Shown: positions 15,765 to 24,613 of the stretch, piece by piece
How positions within the stretch are numbered: the first letter of the stretch is position 1
How the letters are laid out: each line of letters starts with the position of its first letter
Source of the DNA: Lachnospiraceae bacterium
GTDB lineage: Bacteria > Bacillota > Clostridia > Lachnospirales > Lachnospiraceae
NCBI GenBank assembly: GCA_902363665.1
Contig: CABJAW010000010.1
Coordinates: 62,001-126,000 of the forward strand
Length of the DNA stretch: 64,000 nucleotides
Direction: 5' to 3'
Notes under the pieces: model-generated
Databases searched by the model: none
What the model saw: only the letters and a program-made list of their open reading frames with translations
What the model was told of the DNA's origin: nothing
Position numbers and translations under genes: made by a program

Positions 15765-17363
15765 TTACTCCTGGACTTCCTTCCGGCCTGTCACCTCGTC
15801 CTCCATCGGAATCCGTACACAAACACAGGTTCCGCGGCCCTCCTCACTTTCAATCTTCAATCCATAGGAAGCACCAAACAGAAGCTGAAGCCGTTCGTGT
15901 ACCGTTACTACGCCAAATCCGACCCGGCTCTGATCCTCCGGCACAAGCCCGCCCGCAAGCGGGGTTCGTTCCAGCGCGCTCCCGCTTATCTCTTCTGCTG
16001 TTTTTTCCTCCCCGCGCACTTTTTCAGCTCCATCTTTTCCATCTCTGCGCGTCATCTTTGCAAGTGCGTCACGCACCTGTAAAAGCCGCGCCGTGGACAT
16101 TCCGGCTCCATCATCTTCCACACTCAGAAAGATATCCGTACCTTCCTGCACACCAGACACTGTGATATGTCCCATTCCGCGCTTCTGCTTGATTCCGTGA
16201 TACAGCGCATTTTCCACCAGCGGCTGCAGCGTCAGCTTTGGGATGCGGCAGGAGGAAAGCTGCGGATCAATCGTGATCTCATACGACAGAATATCCTTGT
16301 AACGCACCTGCTGGATCTCCAGGTAACTCCTCACATGCTGCTCTTCCTCCCGCAGTGTGATGATATCGCGTCCGTTACTGAGTGAGGAGCGGAAAAATGA
16401 GGACAGACTCGTGACCATCTCCACCGCCTGCTCATTTTTTTCCATCTCAACAAGCCAGACGATCGCATCAAGCGTATTGTAAAGAAAATGTGGATTAATC
16501 TGTGCCTGTAAAAGAGCCAGCTCTGCTTTTCGCAGGGAAATCTGCTCCTGACGGTTCTGCTCGATCAGCTGATTTAACCGGCTGACCATCTGCTCAAATC
16601 CGTCGCTTAAAGTCTGGATCTCATATTCCTGTGCCTGCACCGGCGTTTTCGGTGTCAGATCGCCCTCCCCGATCGCCGTCACCCGGCTGCACAGCGCACT
16701 GACCGGCTTCGTGATCGAACGGCCAAAGCGCAGAGAGCGCTGCACCATCAGTCCAAGCAGCAGCAGTGCAAATAATGCGATCAATGCAATCTCCAGATAC
16801 AGACGCTTTGTCATCTGCGCCTGCAGACGGTCGAGAAGTGCTGCCTCATGGTATAAATAATTGTACATATATTCCTGGATCAGCTTGGTCAGCACATAAA
16901 TATTATTTTCCAGCTGTGCCTGCCGTTCATCGTAGCTTTTCGTCTCCTCAATCTGGCGGATCTTTCCCTCCAGATTGGTACACAGCTTGAGCACGCCGCT
17001 GATCGCTTTCCAGCTCTCTTTGTCTGTCGTCGTGTCGAGAAGTCCCTGCGCAAGCTTCTGCGCATCCTCGACCTCCTGGATCGGGAGTCCATCAGAATAA
17101 TGGCTTTCCACCACATAATAATACATCTTCAGATCGATGGACTCCTTGAAATCCTGATTGAATTCTGAGGCCGTCGTTACGTTGTGGAGGATATCCGCAT
17201 ACTTACCGACGTACGTAAACAGAATCACAAACAGGACCAGAATCATGATAAGAAGCGGAACAGCAAAGAAAAACATCAGGTGACGCAGGCGTTTTTCCAG
17301 CGTCACCGGTCCGCCCGGCGTTCTCGTCTTTCGCCTGCTTCCGGATGCCTGCCTCCTGCTCAT
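15765..17363 (-). CDS. Sensor histidine kinase, YesM-like (HAMP-HisKA_internal-HATPase)
   Basis: Membrane sensor kinase of 532 residues. Order: first membrane helix (about 30-52), extracellular sensor region (about 55-185), second helix (about 190-210), HAMP (SITKPVSALCSRVTAIGEGDL), His_kinase domain with the phospho-acceptor in QINPHFLYNTLD, and a C-terminal HATPase (LVENALYHGIKQK; DDGAGM). The C-terminal domain carries an odd low-complexity stretch (AEKVRGEEKTAEEISG region) inside the ATP lid. The start overlaps the response regulator stop by four bases. Its partner lipoprotein follows 65 bases on, suggesting binding-protein-mediated sugar sensing. Confidence 0.9.
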   Translation of the reverse strand: MSRRQASGSRRKTRTPGGPVTLEKRLRHLMFFFAVPLLIMILVLFVILFTYVGKYADILHNVTTASEFNQDFKESIDLKMYYYVVESHYSDGLPIQEVEDAQKLAQGLLDTTTDKESWKAISGVLKLCTNLEGKIRQIEETKSYDERQAQLENNIYVLTKLIQEYMYNYLYHEAALLDRLQAQMTKRLYLEIALIALFALLLLGLMVQRSLRFGRSITKPVSALCSRVTAIGEGDLTPKTPVQAQEYEIQTLSDGFEQMVSRLNQLIEQNRQEQISLRKAELALLQAQINPHFLYNTLDAIVWLVEMEKNEQAVEMVTSLSSFFRSSLSNGRDIITLREEEQHVRSYLEIQQVRYKDILSYEITIDPQLSSCRIPKLTLQPLVENALYHGIKQKRGMGHITVSGVQEGTDIFLSVEDDGAGMSTARLLQVRDALAKMTRRDGKDGAEKVRGEEKTAEEISGSALERTPLAGGLVPEDQSRVGFGVVTVHERLQLLFGASYGLKIESEEGRGTCVCVRIPMEDEVTGRKEVQE

Positions 17364-18985
17364 CCTCTCCGGCCTCCCATCCGGTAATCCCGCGGTGTAC
17401 AGCCCTGTGTTTTGCGGAAGACAAAACTGAAATAATGTGGATCCTTATACCCGACTTCCGCTGCAATCTCCGCAGAGCGCTTATCTCCCTGACGCAGCAG
17501 CTCTTTCGCGCGCTCCATCCGCTTTTTCGTCAGGTACTCTACAAACGTCTGCTGCATTTCCTGACTGAACACCGCGCTGAAATAATTGGCACTCACATTT
17601 GTATAACCGGCCACCTCCTTTAAAGAAAGATTTTCATCCGTGTAATGACCGTTGATATATTCCACTGCCTGACGGATCATATCTTTTCCCTGGCTGCTCG
17701 ACCGGCGGTCACGCAGTTCAAGTGCCCGGTCAAGTACCGTGCGGATATAAGTGCCAAGCTCCTCCCGTTTTATCTGCATACCGGATGGGGACACAGCCGG
17801 AAGCTCTTCAGCAAATGCTTCCTGCTTCAGTCCAAGCGATTCCAGATAGGCGATCGCAGTAAACCGCACGTTCAGCATCAGATACTGGCAGAACATCTTG
17901 GATGCCGCCGCCTCATACAATCCGCCGACATACTCCTGCACAAAATCCGCCAATTCCTCCTTCGTACCATTTTGAAGAAAACCGCGCACGACCGCCGGAT
18001 CGATCTTTGCCATATCCAGATTCTTCAGACGGCTCTCGTCCTCACCCCCCGTAAATTCTTCCGTATTCTGCCGCGTAAGCACATGCTCCCGCATCAGATG
18101 ACGGCAGGAATACGTGTGACTGAGCATTTCAAAGCACTCCGCAAGGCCCGAAAGGCGCTCTGTCTTCTCTCCGACCGCCACATACCACTCTACCTGCCCC
18201 TCATACGGCTGGGCCTGTGCCCGGATCGTATCAATGCAGTGCTGCAGGAGTGTATCCATTTTTTCCCGTTCTCCCTTGAGCAGCACCGCATACGTCATGA
18301 GATTCCAGCGGAACATCAGATATTCCGGCGCACCGGAAAAAAAGCGCGTCAGCGCATCGCGGATCTGTACCGCCGGATCTGCATTTTCCCCGGAAAAACC
18401 AGAAAGGTCACTGCGTCCCTGCACGCTGTACAGGATCAGATTGTAACACTGCGCTTCGATCGCAATGCCGAGCGTACCTGCCTTTTCATAAATCTCACCG
18501 ACCGAAAGCTGCCCTGTCACAACCTGTTCAAAAAAACGCCGCCTTGAAAACTGCTCATACTCCTGTACCTCACTACGGAATTTTTCCAGATAATCTTCTG
18601 CCTGCCGCTCATTCTCAATTTTCTCCCGCACCTCACTTAAAGTCGCTGTCAGCGTCGCTTTTGTGATCGGCTTGAGCAGATACTGCTCCACTCCGATTCG
18701 GATCGCCTGTCTTGCATATTCAAAATCATCATATCCACTGATAATGATGATCTTCGTGCCCGGCAGTTCCTTGTTCACAAGGCTGGAAAGCGCCAGTCCG
18801 TCCATAAATGGCATTTTAATATCGGTGATCAGCACATCCGGCCTCGTCTCGCGGATCATCGGAAGCGCCTGCTCCCCGTCCCCCGCGTCACCAACCAGAA
18901 TATATCCATACTGCTGCCACGGAATGATATCGCGCAGTCCTTCCCGTATAATTGTCTCGTCTTCTACCAAAAAAACTTTCAGCAT
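17360..18985 (-). CDS. Response regulator, YesN-like (REC-AraC)
   Basis: The 541-residue cytoplasmic regulator has an N-terminal receiver (about 1-120; phospho-acceptor in DVLITDIKMPFMDG; KPI motif in YLLKPITKA), a central linker of about 290 residues, and a C-terminal AraC-type double helix-turn-helix (MIRQAVEYINGHYTDENLSL onward, ending HYFSFVFRKTQGCTPRDYR). The start at 18985 follows GGGAGAAG by four bases; the frame stays open nine codons upstream. It heads the regulator-kinase-lipoprotein operon and probably activates the adjacent sugar transporter or catabolic genes outside the window. Confidence 0.92.
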   Translation of the reverse strand: MLKVFLVEDETIIREGLRDIIPWQQYGYILVGDAGDGEQALPMIRETRPDVLITDIKMPFMDGLALSSLVNKELPGTKIIIISGYDDFEYARQAIRIGVEQYLLKPITKATLTATLSEVREKIENERQAEDYLEKFRSEVQEYEQFSRRRFFEQVVTGQLSVGEIYEKAGTLGIAIEAQCYNLILYSVQGRSDLSGFSGENADPAVQIRDALTRFFSGAPEYLMFRWNLMTYAVLLKGEREKMDTLLQHCIDTIRAQAQPYEGQVEWYVAVGEKTERLSGLAECFEMLSHTYSCRHLMREHVLTRQNTEEFTGGEDESRLKNLDMAKIDPAVVRGFLQNGTKEELADFVQEYVGGLYEAAASKMFCQYLMLNVRFTAIAYLESLGLKQEAFAEELPAVSPSGMQIKREELGTYIRTVLDRALELRDRRSSSQGKDMIRQAVEYINGHYTDENLSLKEVAGYTNVSANYFSAVFSQEMQQTFVEYLTKKRMERAKELLRQGDKRSAEIAAEVGYKDPHYFSFVFRKTQGCTPRDYRMGGRRG

Positions 18986-19093
18986 TGTTCTTCTCCCTGC
19001 TTTCCAGCGCATGTCTGATACATGCCCTGATTTTATAAGAAGATTTTACCATGTTTCTCACTTCTGGAATATGCAAAATTTTACGGAAAAAGG

Positions 19094-19128
19094 TAAAAAA
19101 AATACAGCCCTCATTTTCAGGACTGTAT
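19094..19128 (-). terminator. Intrinsic terminator after the LTA-synthase-like gene
   Basis: ATACAGCCC (19102-19110) pairs with GACTGTAT (19121-19128); the minus strand continues into a run of eight T residues. It separates the sulfatase gene from the response regulator operon. Confidence 0.75.
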
Positions 19129-19137
19129 CTTTCATTT

Positions 19138-21525
19138 TTACTCAGCTGCAATGCTCTCGCTCTCTGTCTCCTCTGCTTTCGTCAGCATCATCTGGTTGGA
19201 CGAGCGGAACAGCGTATCCGATGATCCCATCTGATTGACCACAACCTCATTATCTCCCGACGGAATATCTTCTTTCTTAATGCGGAGCAGCCTGGAAGAA
19301 AGGTATTTCGTGCTCACTTTTGTGTCATTTACAAAGACGCGGCTCCAGTTCGTGAAATTCTCACCGATAATATAATAATAGCGGTCCGTCTCCATGATCT
19401 GACTGATCACCACATCCTGCGTGCCCATGATCAGGTTCGAAGCCGGGTACGGATTTCCTCCGCCATACACGTAATGATCGCCATAGAGAATGTCGTACTG
19501 CAAAAGCTCCATCGCATTCTGGTACTCGTCTTCCGTCGCATATTTGTAGCGGTTCTGCTGAAAACGGAACATCGTGCCGTTATGGATGTCAAGGCTGTCC
19601 AGGGTATCTGCCATCAGCTGATAGGCGGTCATGCTCTTGTCTGACTTGGCAAGCCCGAAATTGTTCCACGTCGCATACTGCGTCTTAAACAGGGTGCCGG
19701 TCTTCATATCCGATTCTTCCAGTCCCATCGTCGGCAGATGATCGCCGAACATGACAACGATCGTCGGCTCGTCACGCTCACTCAGCATTTCGATCAGATC
19801 ACCGATAAACTTGTCTGTCTCATGAACCATATTCACATAATATTCCCAGGCGTAATGCATTCCCTCGTCTTCTACGCCGGACACCTGGATCTCCGGGTCA
19901 TCCAGCACCTTTTCCTGCGGATAATCTCCGTGCGAACCAACAGTGATCGTGTAAACAAAATCCGGCTGATCCGGTGTATAATCCAGCGCCTTTTCCACCT
20001 CGCCGATCAGGATCTCATCCTTCGGCCAGGTACCAAGCGGTGTGTACTCGCGGATATCCATCATTTCCTTACTCGTAAAGGTATCGAATCCCATCATTGA
20101 GAACGCATTCCGTCTGCTGTAAAAATTTCCTCCGTTGTTGTGGACAACGTGCGTACCGTAGCCGATCTCGCTCAGATCCGATGCAATGCTCTCGCAGTTT
20201 GTCTGTTTGAGAATCGTCTTGTACGGATACTCTCCCAGCCCAAAGAACTGCATTCCCATGCCGGTGAGTATCTCAAACTCTGTATTCGCCGTACCGGCTC
20301 CGACAACCGGAACCTCCAGATAACCGGACGTATAATTCTGATAGAGCTTATGGAAATTCGGAACAACCTCATCACTCAATTCAAGGAAATTGACGAGTTC
20401 CGGGTCAATGAAGGACTCAAGCAGAATGCAGATGATGTTGGGGTGCCCGGCGGTGACGCCGGTCTGCGTTTTTCCGGTATCTCCAACGGAAGCTTCCGTC
20501 TGTCCGTCCGCCTGACCGTCTTCCCGGGCTGCTGCCGTCTTCACGCTTTCCTCAGGTACAAACGCCGCCTGCATTTCCCCTTTAATCAACAAACCGGAAG
20601 CATCCGTTTTCGATGCTTCCGTTCCTGTTTTTCTTTCTTCTGTCTGTCCCTGATCAGACGAAGCTTTATTTTCTTCTGTCTCTGCCGATGCCTGCGCAAG
20701 CTTTGTATCCGTATCTTCCACACCGATCTTCGCAAGTACCGCATCTACCGCTTCCTCAGAATAATCACTCGGGGTGCTCATTCCGCGGTCCAGGACACTG
20801 GACGAAAAGCTGTAAACAAATCCATAATCCTTGTATCCCTGTGCCAGATTCTCAAAATAATTGGTCAGGATATTGTTGCTGACTGCCGCATCTGTCACAG
20901 TCGGAATCATCATCACAACGGCTGCCGTCATCACAAGACCAAATACCCGATGCGTCTTTCCCTGAAACTTCGGTCCCTTAAACCACAGCACCACAAGAAA
21001 AAGAAGCACAAGGCTCACGCCGACGATTACAAGAATTGCTTCCCCGGCGGTAAAATAATTGCTCTGCATCGTAAACAGATCGCCGACCATTTTCAGATCC
21101 GTAAAGCTGAACGGCGATACACGCTTCGCCAGAATGCAGCCGTTGATAATTCCAAGGAACAGCCAGAATACGGAAATCACTGTACGGAGCAGTGCTCTTC
21201 TGCGCACGGTGTACACCAGAAGCAGCGATGCAAACACGATCAGCGAATTATAAAGGAAGACCAGATTCCTGTCTACCACAAAGCTGCACGCTTCGAGGAA
21301 CGAATGCCGCGATACCCACTCGATCACGAAGCACACCCCGCAGGATAACAGTACGTGGAACAGAATCGAATAACGGTTCATAAAACGGAGCACCGCCTGA
21401 CTTTCCGGTGACTGTTCCGCCTTGACTTTCAGCTCCTGCAGCTTCTCATCTGCCGCCTGTCTTGCCTGCGCTCTTACCGCTTTTTTTCTTTCTGATTTTT
21501 CTGAATTTTTCTTATTTCTAAACAT
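19138..21525 (-). CDS. LTA-synthase family sulfatase (glycerophosphate or phosphoethanolamine transferase-like)
   Basis: Large membrane enzyme, about 795 residues. A charged cytoplasmic N-terminus (about 1-45) is followed by five membrane helices (about 50-225), a low-complexity acidic linker (about 265-355, rich in E, T, Q, A), the alkaline-phosphatase-fold catalytic domain (about 365-640) and a C-terminal beta-rich extension (about 690-780) resembling an IPT/TIG fold. LtaS-type signatures are present: NIICILLESF, GAGTANTEFEILTG with the Thr nucleophile, ITVGSHGDYP and VMFGDHLPTMG. Start 21525 is preferred for its GAGG site; 21540 is the alternative. Expected to polymerise or decorate a surface glycopolymer outside the membrane. 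The exact product is not known. Confidence 0.87.
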   Translation of the reverse strand: MFRNKKNSEKSERKKAVRAQARQAADEKLQELKVKAEQSPESQAVLRFMNRYSILFHVLLSCGVCFVIEWVSRHSFLEACSFVVDRNLVFLYNSLIVFASLLLVYTVRRRALLRTVISVFWLFLGIINGCILAKRVSPFSFTDLKMVGDLFTMQSNYFTAGEAILVIVGVSLVLLFLVVLWFKGPKFQGKTHRVFGLVMTAAVVMMIPTVTDAAVSNNILTNYFENLAQGYKDYGFVYSFSSSVLDRGMSTPSDYSEEAVDAVLAKIGVEDTDTKLAQASAETEENKASSDQGQTEERKTGTEASKTDASGLLIKGEMQAAFVPEESVKTAAAREDGQADGQTEASVGDTGKTQTGVTAGHPNIICILLESFIDPELVNFLELSDEVVPNFHKLYQNYTSGYLEVPVVGAGTANTEFEILTGMGMQFFGLGEYPYKTILKQTNCESIASDLSEIGYGTHVVHNNGGNFYSRRNAFSMMGFDTFTSKEMMDIREYTPLGTWPKDEILIGEVEKALDYTPDQPDFVYTITVGSHGDYPQEKVLDDPEIQVSGVEDEGMHYAWEYYVNMVHETDKFIGDLIEMLSERDEPTIVVMFGDHLPTMGLEESDMKTGTLFKTQYATWNNFGLAKSDKSMTAYQLMADTLDSLDIHNGTMFRFQQNRYKYATEDEYQNAMELLQYDILYGDHYVYGGGNPYPASNLIMGTQDVVISQIMETDRYYYIIGENFTNWSRVFVNDTKVSTKYLSSRLLRIKKEDIPSGDNEVVVNQMGSSDTLFRSSNQMMLTKAEETESESIAAE

Positions 21526-21789
21526 ATTATCCTCACCCATTATATTACCCCATCTGCGCGGTCCATTTACCTGTTATGTAAATTTACGTAAAGTCTTCTA
21601 AAGACAGTTGACAGATTAATCTAAATCCTGTAAAAAGTCAACCGGCTTCCGTGAAATTTAAGGTTTTTTTTACTTTCCCCTCACAAATATGTGTCTATTT
21701 TCTACGGAATTTAGCCTAATATTCTCTGGATTCTTTTTCCGGAATGTGATAATTTATATGTAGAAAAAAAAGAAGGGATTCCTGACATT

Positions 21790-22287
21790 ATGAAAAAGTT
21801 ACTATATATTTTCCTTTTTGCAGTCCTGATTTTGTCAGGATGTGAAAAAAAACAGGAGCTGCTCGCTCCTGCTTCACTTTTTGAGATGGACGGTGAGGCC
21901 ACTGCCGCCGGGGTCTGTCCGGGCGACGGACCGGAAGAATTCAAGGCTTCCTACCGTGATTATACGCTGCAGGTCGCATGGAACGATGCAGAGTCCAATT
22001 TTATGGTGATGTCTCCTGACCAGATTCCCTACGATGAAGAGATTTCCACAATGATCGCCACGCTTTTCATCGACGGAAAGCCTGTCGACCCGGAGGCGTT
22101 CTGCAAAGAGCAGGCTATCCAGTCAGACCAGATCCACGACCTGCTCAGCTCCCCGGATTTTCTGCGGAAGCACGATGTGATCTACCGCTATCTCGTTTTC
22201 GAATGGAGTGACAGCGAGATCGTCGATATTTACTCCGAAGAGCTTAATTATAATGAAACGTTTGAGACGCCGCGCAGCGGAACGTGA
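21790..22287 (+). CDS. Small putative lipoprotein, function unknown
   Basis: The 165-residue product begins with a clear lipoprotein signal peptide (KKLLYIFLFAVLILSGC, cysteine at 18) followed by a soluble acidic region without recognisable motifs. AGAAGGG lies ahead of the ATG. It is alone on the plus strand, divergent from the sulfatase and convergent with the methyltransferase. No family was recognised. Confidence 0.7.
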   Translation: MKKLLYIFLFAVLILSGCEKKQELLAPASLFEMDGEATAAGVCPGDGPEEFKASYRDYTLQVAWNDAESNFMVMSPDQIPYDEEISTMIATLFIDGKPVDPEAFCKEQAIQSDQIHDLLSSPDFLRKHDVIYRYLVFEWSDSEIVDIYSEELNYNETFETPRSGT

Positions 22288-22327
22288 GGCTGCCGGGCAG
22301 GGATTTTTCAGTTTTTCATCCACCCGT

Positions 22328-23077
22328 TTATTTTCCAGTCTCCCGGGCCACAAAATATACCCGCTCGCTGTCCGCTTTCGGTGCCTCAAACGTAAATGCA
22401 TCATAGACTGCTTCCAGTTTCAGTCCTGCCTGCTTTAACAAATCACAGATTGTATCCAGTTCGTACGCGCGCTGGTAATGGGTCTCCTCGTATTTTTCGT
22501 AGAGACCCTCTTTGTTTTCAATGAACAAAGTCAGATCGTACTCGTTGATCTGCTCTTCCTCATCATACCAGTTTTCCCAGATGAAGCTGCTCGCCTCGCG
22601 GTTTTCCGCGATCACCGACTCGCCGAGCTGTTCATATTTATAAATCGTATTGAGGTCGAAAATGAACACTCCGCCCGGGTCAAGGTAATTATTGACCAGC
22701 CGGAATACCTGCAGAAGATCTTCCTCTTCCGTGATATAATTCATGGAATCGCAGACGCTCACCACGGCACGCACCGTACCGTAAAGTTCAAACTCCCGCA
22801 TATCCTGCTGCAGATACAAAATATCCGCACCCGACTTTTCTTTCTTCTCCAGCGCGATCTCCAGCATATCCGGCGCTGCATCCACTCCGATCATATCGTA
22901 GCCCATCCCGGACAGCAGCTCAGTCATCGTCCCTGTGCCGCAGCCAAGCTCCAGCACCAGGCCGTCCTCTACGCCGCCCCGTTGAAGCAGTTCGTGGAGG
23001 TATACGCTCCATTCTTCATATGGAATATTGTCCATGAACAGGTCATAGACTCTTGCAAAACTTTCGTAGGTTGCCAT
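22328..23077 (-). CDS. Class I SAM-dependent methyltransferase
   Basis: The 249-residue cytoplasmic protein has the Rossmann-type methyltransferase core: motif I VLELGCGTGTMTELL (about 40-55), motif II GVDAAPDMLEIA, and motif III-IV MREFELYGTVRAVVSVCDSMNY. The N-terminus (YESFARVYDLFMDNIPYEEW) is typical of a widespread Firmicute family of unknown substrate. Its ribosome site AAGGAGGG is supplied by the last unit of the adjacent 91-bp tandem repeat. It lies downstream of hisC on the same strand. Confidence 0.85.
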   Translation of the reverse strand: MATYESFARVYDLFMDNIPYEEWSVYLHELLQRGGVEDGLVLELGCGTGTMTELLSGMGYDMIGVDAAPDMLEIALEKKEKSGADILYLQQDMREFELYGTVRAVVSVCDSMNYITEEEDLLQVFRLVNNYLDPGGVFIFDLNTIYKYEQLGESVIAENREASSFIWENWYDEEEQINEYDLTLFIENKEGLYEKYEETHYQRAYELDTICDLLKQAGLKLEAVYDAFTFEAPKADSERVYFVARETGK

Positions 23078-23081
23078 AATT

Positions 23082-23370
23082 CCCTCCTTAGGAGATTTTT
23101 CGCTGATTTTATCATGCGAAGATTTTCGATACCGTACGCAAGCCCCTAAGGAATCCTCCCACTAACGTGGGTCCCTCCTTAGGAGATTTTTCGCTGATTT
23201 TATCATGCGAAGATTTTCGATACCGTACGCAAGCCCCTAAGGGATCCTCCCACTAACGTGGGTCCCTCCTTAGGAGATTTTTCGCTGATTTTATCATGCA
23301 AAGATTTTCGATACCGTACGCAAGCCCCTAAGGGATCCTCCCACTAACGTGGGTCCCTCCTTAGGAGATT
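23082..23370. repeat. 91-bp tandem repeat (three units plus partial)
   Basis: Units begin at 23082, 23173, 23264 and a partial at 23355, with an exact period of 91 and almost identical sequence. Each unit carries CTAAGG(G/A)ATCC-TCCCAC-TAA-CGTGGGT-CCCTCCTTAG, a nested hairpin. On the minus strand the array overlaps the last codons and stop of hisC and ends with AAGGAGGG as ribosome site of the methyltransferase. There are no unique spacers, so it is not CRISPR. Confidence 0.9.
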
Positions 23371-24416
23371 AAGTGCTCTAAAAACGCAAGCAGCGCATCC
23401 ATCTCCGCATCGGTTCCGATCGTGATGCGCAGGTACTGATCGATCCGCGGTTTTTTGAAGTAGCGGACGTAGATGCCTGCCTCTTTGAGTGCCTGGAACA
23501 GTTTTTCCGCATCCAGTGACGGATGTGTCACAAACAGGAAGTTCGCCTTCGAATCCCCAAAGGTAAACCCCAGCTCTCTCATCCGCTGTTTTGTGCGCTC
23601 CCGCGTCGCGATGATCTTTGCTCTCGTCTCCTCAAAATACGCTCTGTCCTGAATTGCCGCCGTGCCAAGTGCGATCGCTGTCGCGTTCATCGTGTAGGAA
23701 TTGAACGAATATTTCACATCAGAAAGCGCCCGGATCAGATCCGCACTGCCAAGCGCATAGCCGATGCGCATGCCTGCCATCGAACGTGATTTGGAAAACG
23801 TCTGAACCACCAGAAGGTTTTCATATCGCTCAAGTAACGGAAGCGCCGATCCCCCTCCAAAATCAATGTACGCCTCATCAACAATCACAACCACGTCCTG
23901 ATTGTGCTTCAGGATATCCTCGATCGCCTCAAGAGAAAGCAGCTCTCCGGTCGGCGCATTCGGATTTGGGAAAATCACGCCTCCGTTTTCCCTGTAATAA
24001 TCCTCTTTTACAATCTCAAACCGGTCATTTAACGGCTGGCACTCGTACGGAATCCGAAACAGATCCGCCCACACATCATAAAAAGAATAGGTGATGTCCG
24101 GGAAAAGAATCGGCTTTTGGGAATTAAAAAAGGTCAGAAAACACATTGCAAGCACGTCATCTGAACCGACACCGACAAATACCTGCTCCGGCTTCAATCC
24201 ATAGAAATCTGCGATCGCGTCGGTCAGCTGCTGCGCTGCCGGATCCGGATATTTCCGTAAGGGATCCGTTTCCAGTGCCTGAAGTGCTGCCGTTACCTTT
24301 GGGGATGGCGGATACGGATTCTCGTTCGTATTTAATTTGATCACATTTTTCTGTTTCGGCTGTTCGCCTGGTACATACGGCGTCACCTTTCGGATATTCT
24401 TTTCCCATTCTCTCAT
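23361..24416 (-). CDS. hisC: Histidinol-phosphate aminotransferase
   Basis: PLP enzyme converting imidazole-acetol phosphate and glutamate to histidinol phosphate. The 351-residue product begins MREWEKNIRKVTPYVPGEQP and shows VIKLNTNENPYPPSP, the PLP lysine in VQTFSKSRSMAGMRIGY and the C-terminal YLRITIGT. The start at 24416 follows AAGGAG; the frame is open 27 codons further but without homology. The final residues and stop codon (LIS-stop) lie inside the 91-bp repeat. No other his gene is nearby, so action on other aromatic or phospho substrates is possible. Confidence 0.9.
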   Translation of the reverse strand: MREWEKNIRKVTPYVPGEQPKQKNVIKLNTNENPYPPSPKVTAALQALETDPLRKYPDPAAQQLTDAIADFYGLKPEQVFVGVGSDDVLAMCFLTFFNSQKPILFPDITYSFYDVWADLFRIPYECQPLNDRFEIVKEDYYRENGGVIFPNPNAPTGELLSLEAIEDILKHNQDVVVIVDEAYIDFGGGSALPLLERYENLLVVQTFSKSRSMAGMRIGYALGSADLIRALSDVKYSFNSYTMNATAIALGTAAIQDRAYFEETRAKIIATRERTKQRMRELGFTFGDSKANFLFVTHPSLDAEKLFQALKEAGIYVRYFKKPRIDQYLRITIGTDAEMDALLAFLEHLIS

Positions 24417-24613
24417 AATTTTGTCACTCCTTCGTTTTCCCAGAGCATACTTGAAACAGCATTCCCGCATATCCTGCAGAAAATATTTTTCAAACACACT
24501 CTAATTTTTACTTTTTATTTTTTCCCGGTAATGCGATTTTTGCAACCAGACCCCTGAACATTATTTTGAAACAGACGACTTTCGACTTCCGCAAATGAAC
24601 AGGCCATAAGGGG

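Noticed and set aside
20140..21348. Long plus strand frame of 402 codons opposite the sulfatase gene
   Set aside because: Low-plausibility composition rich in R, H, C and I; the minus strand encodes a clear LTA-synthase-family protein.
23082..23370. CRISPR-like periodic array
   Set aside because: The period is exact but the whole 91-base unit is repeated; there are no unique spacers and no cas genes.
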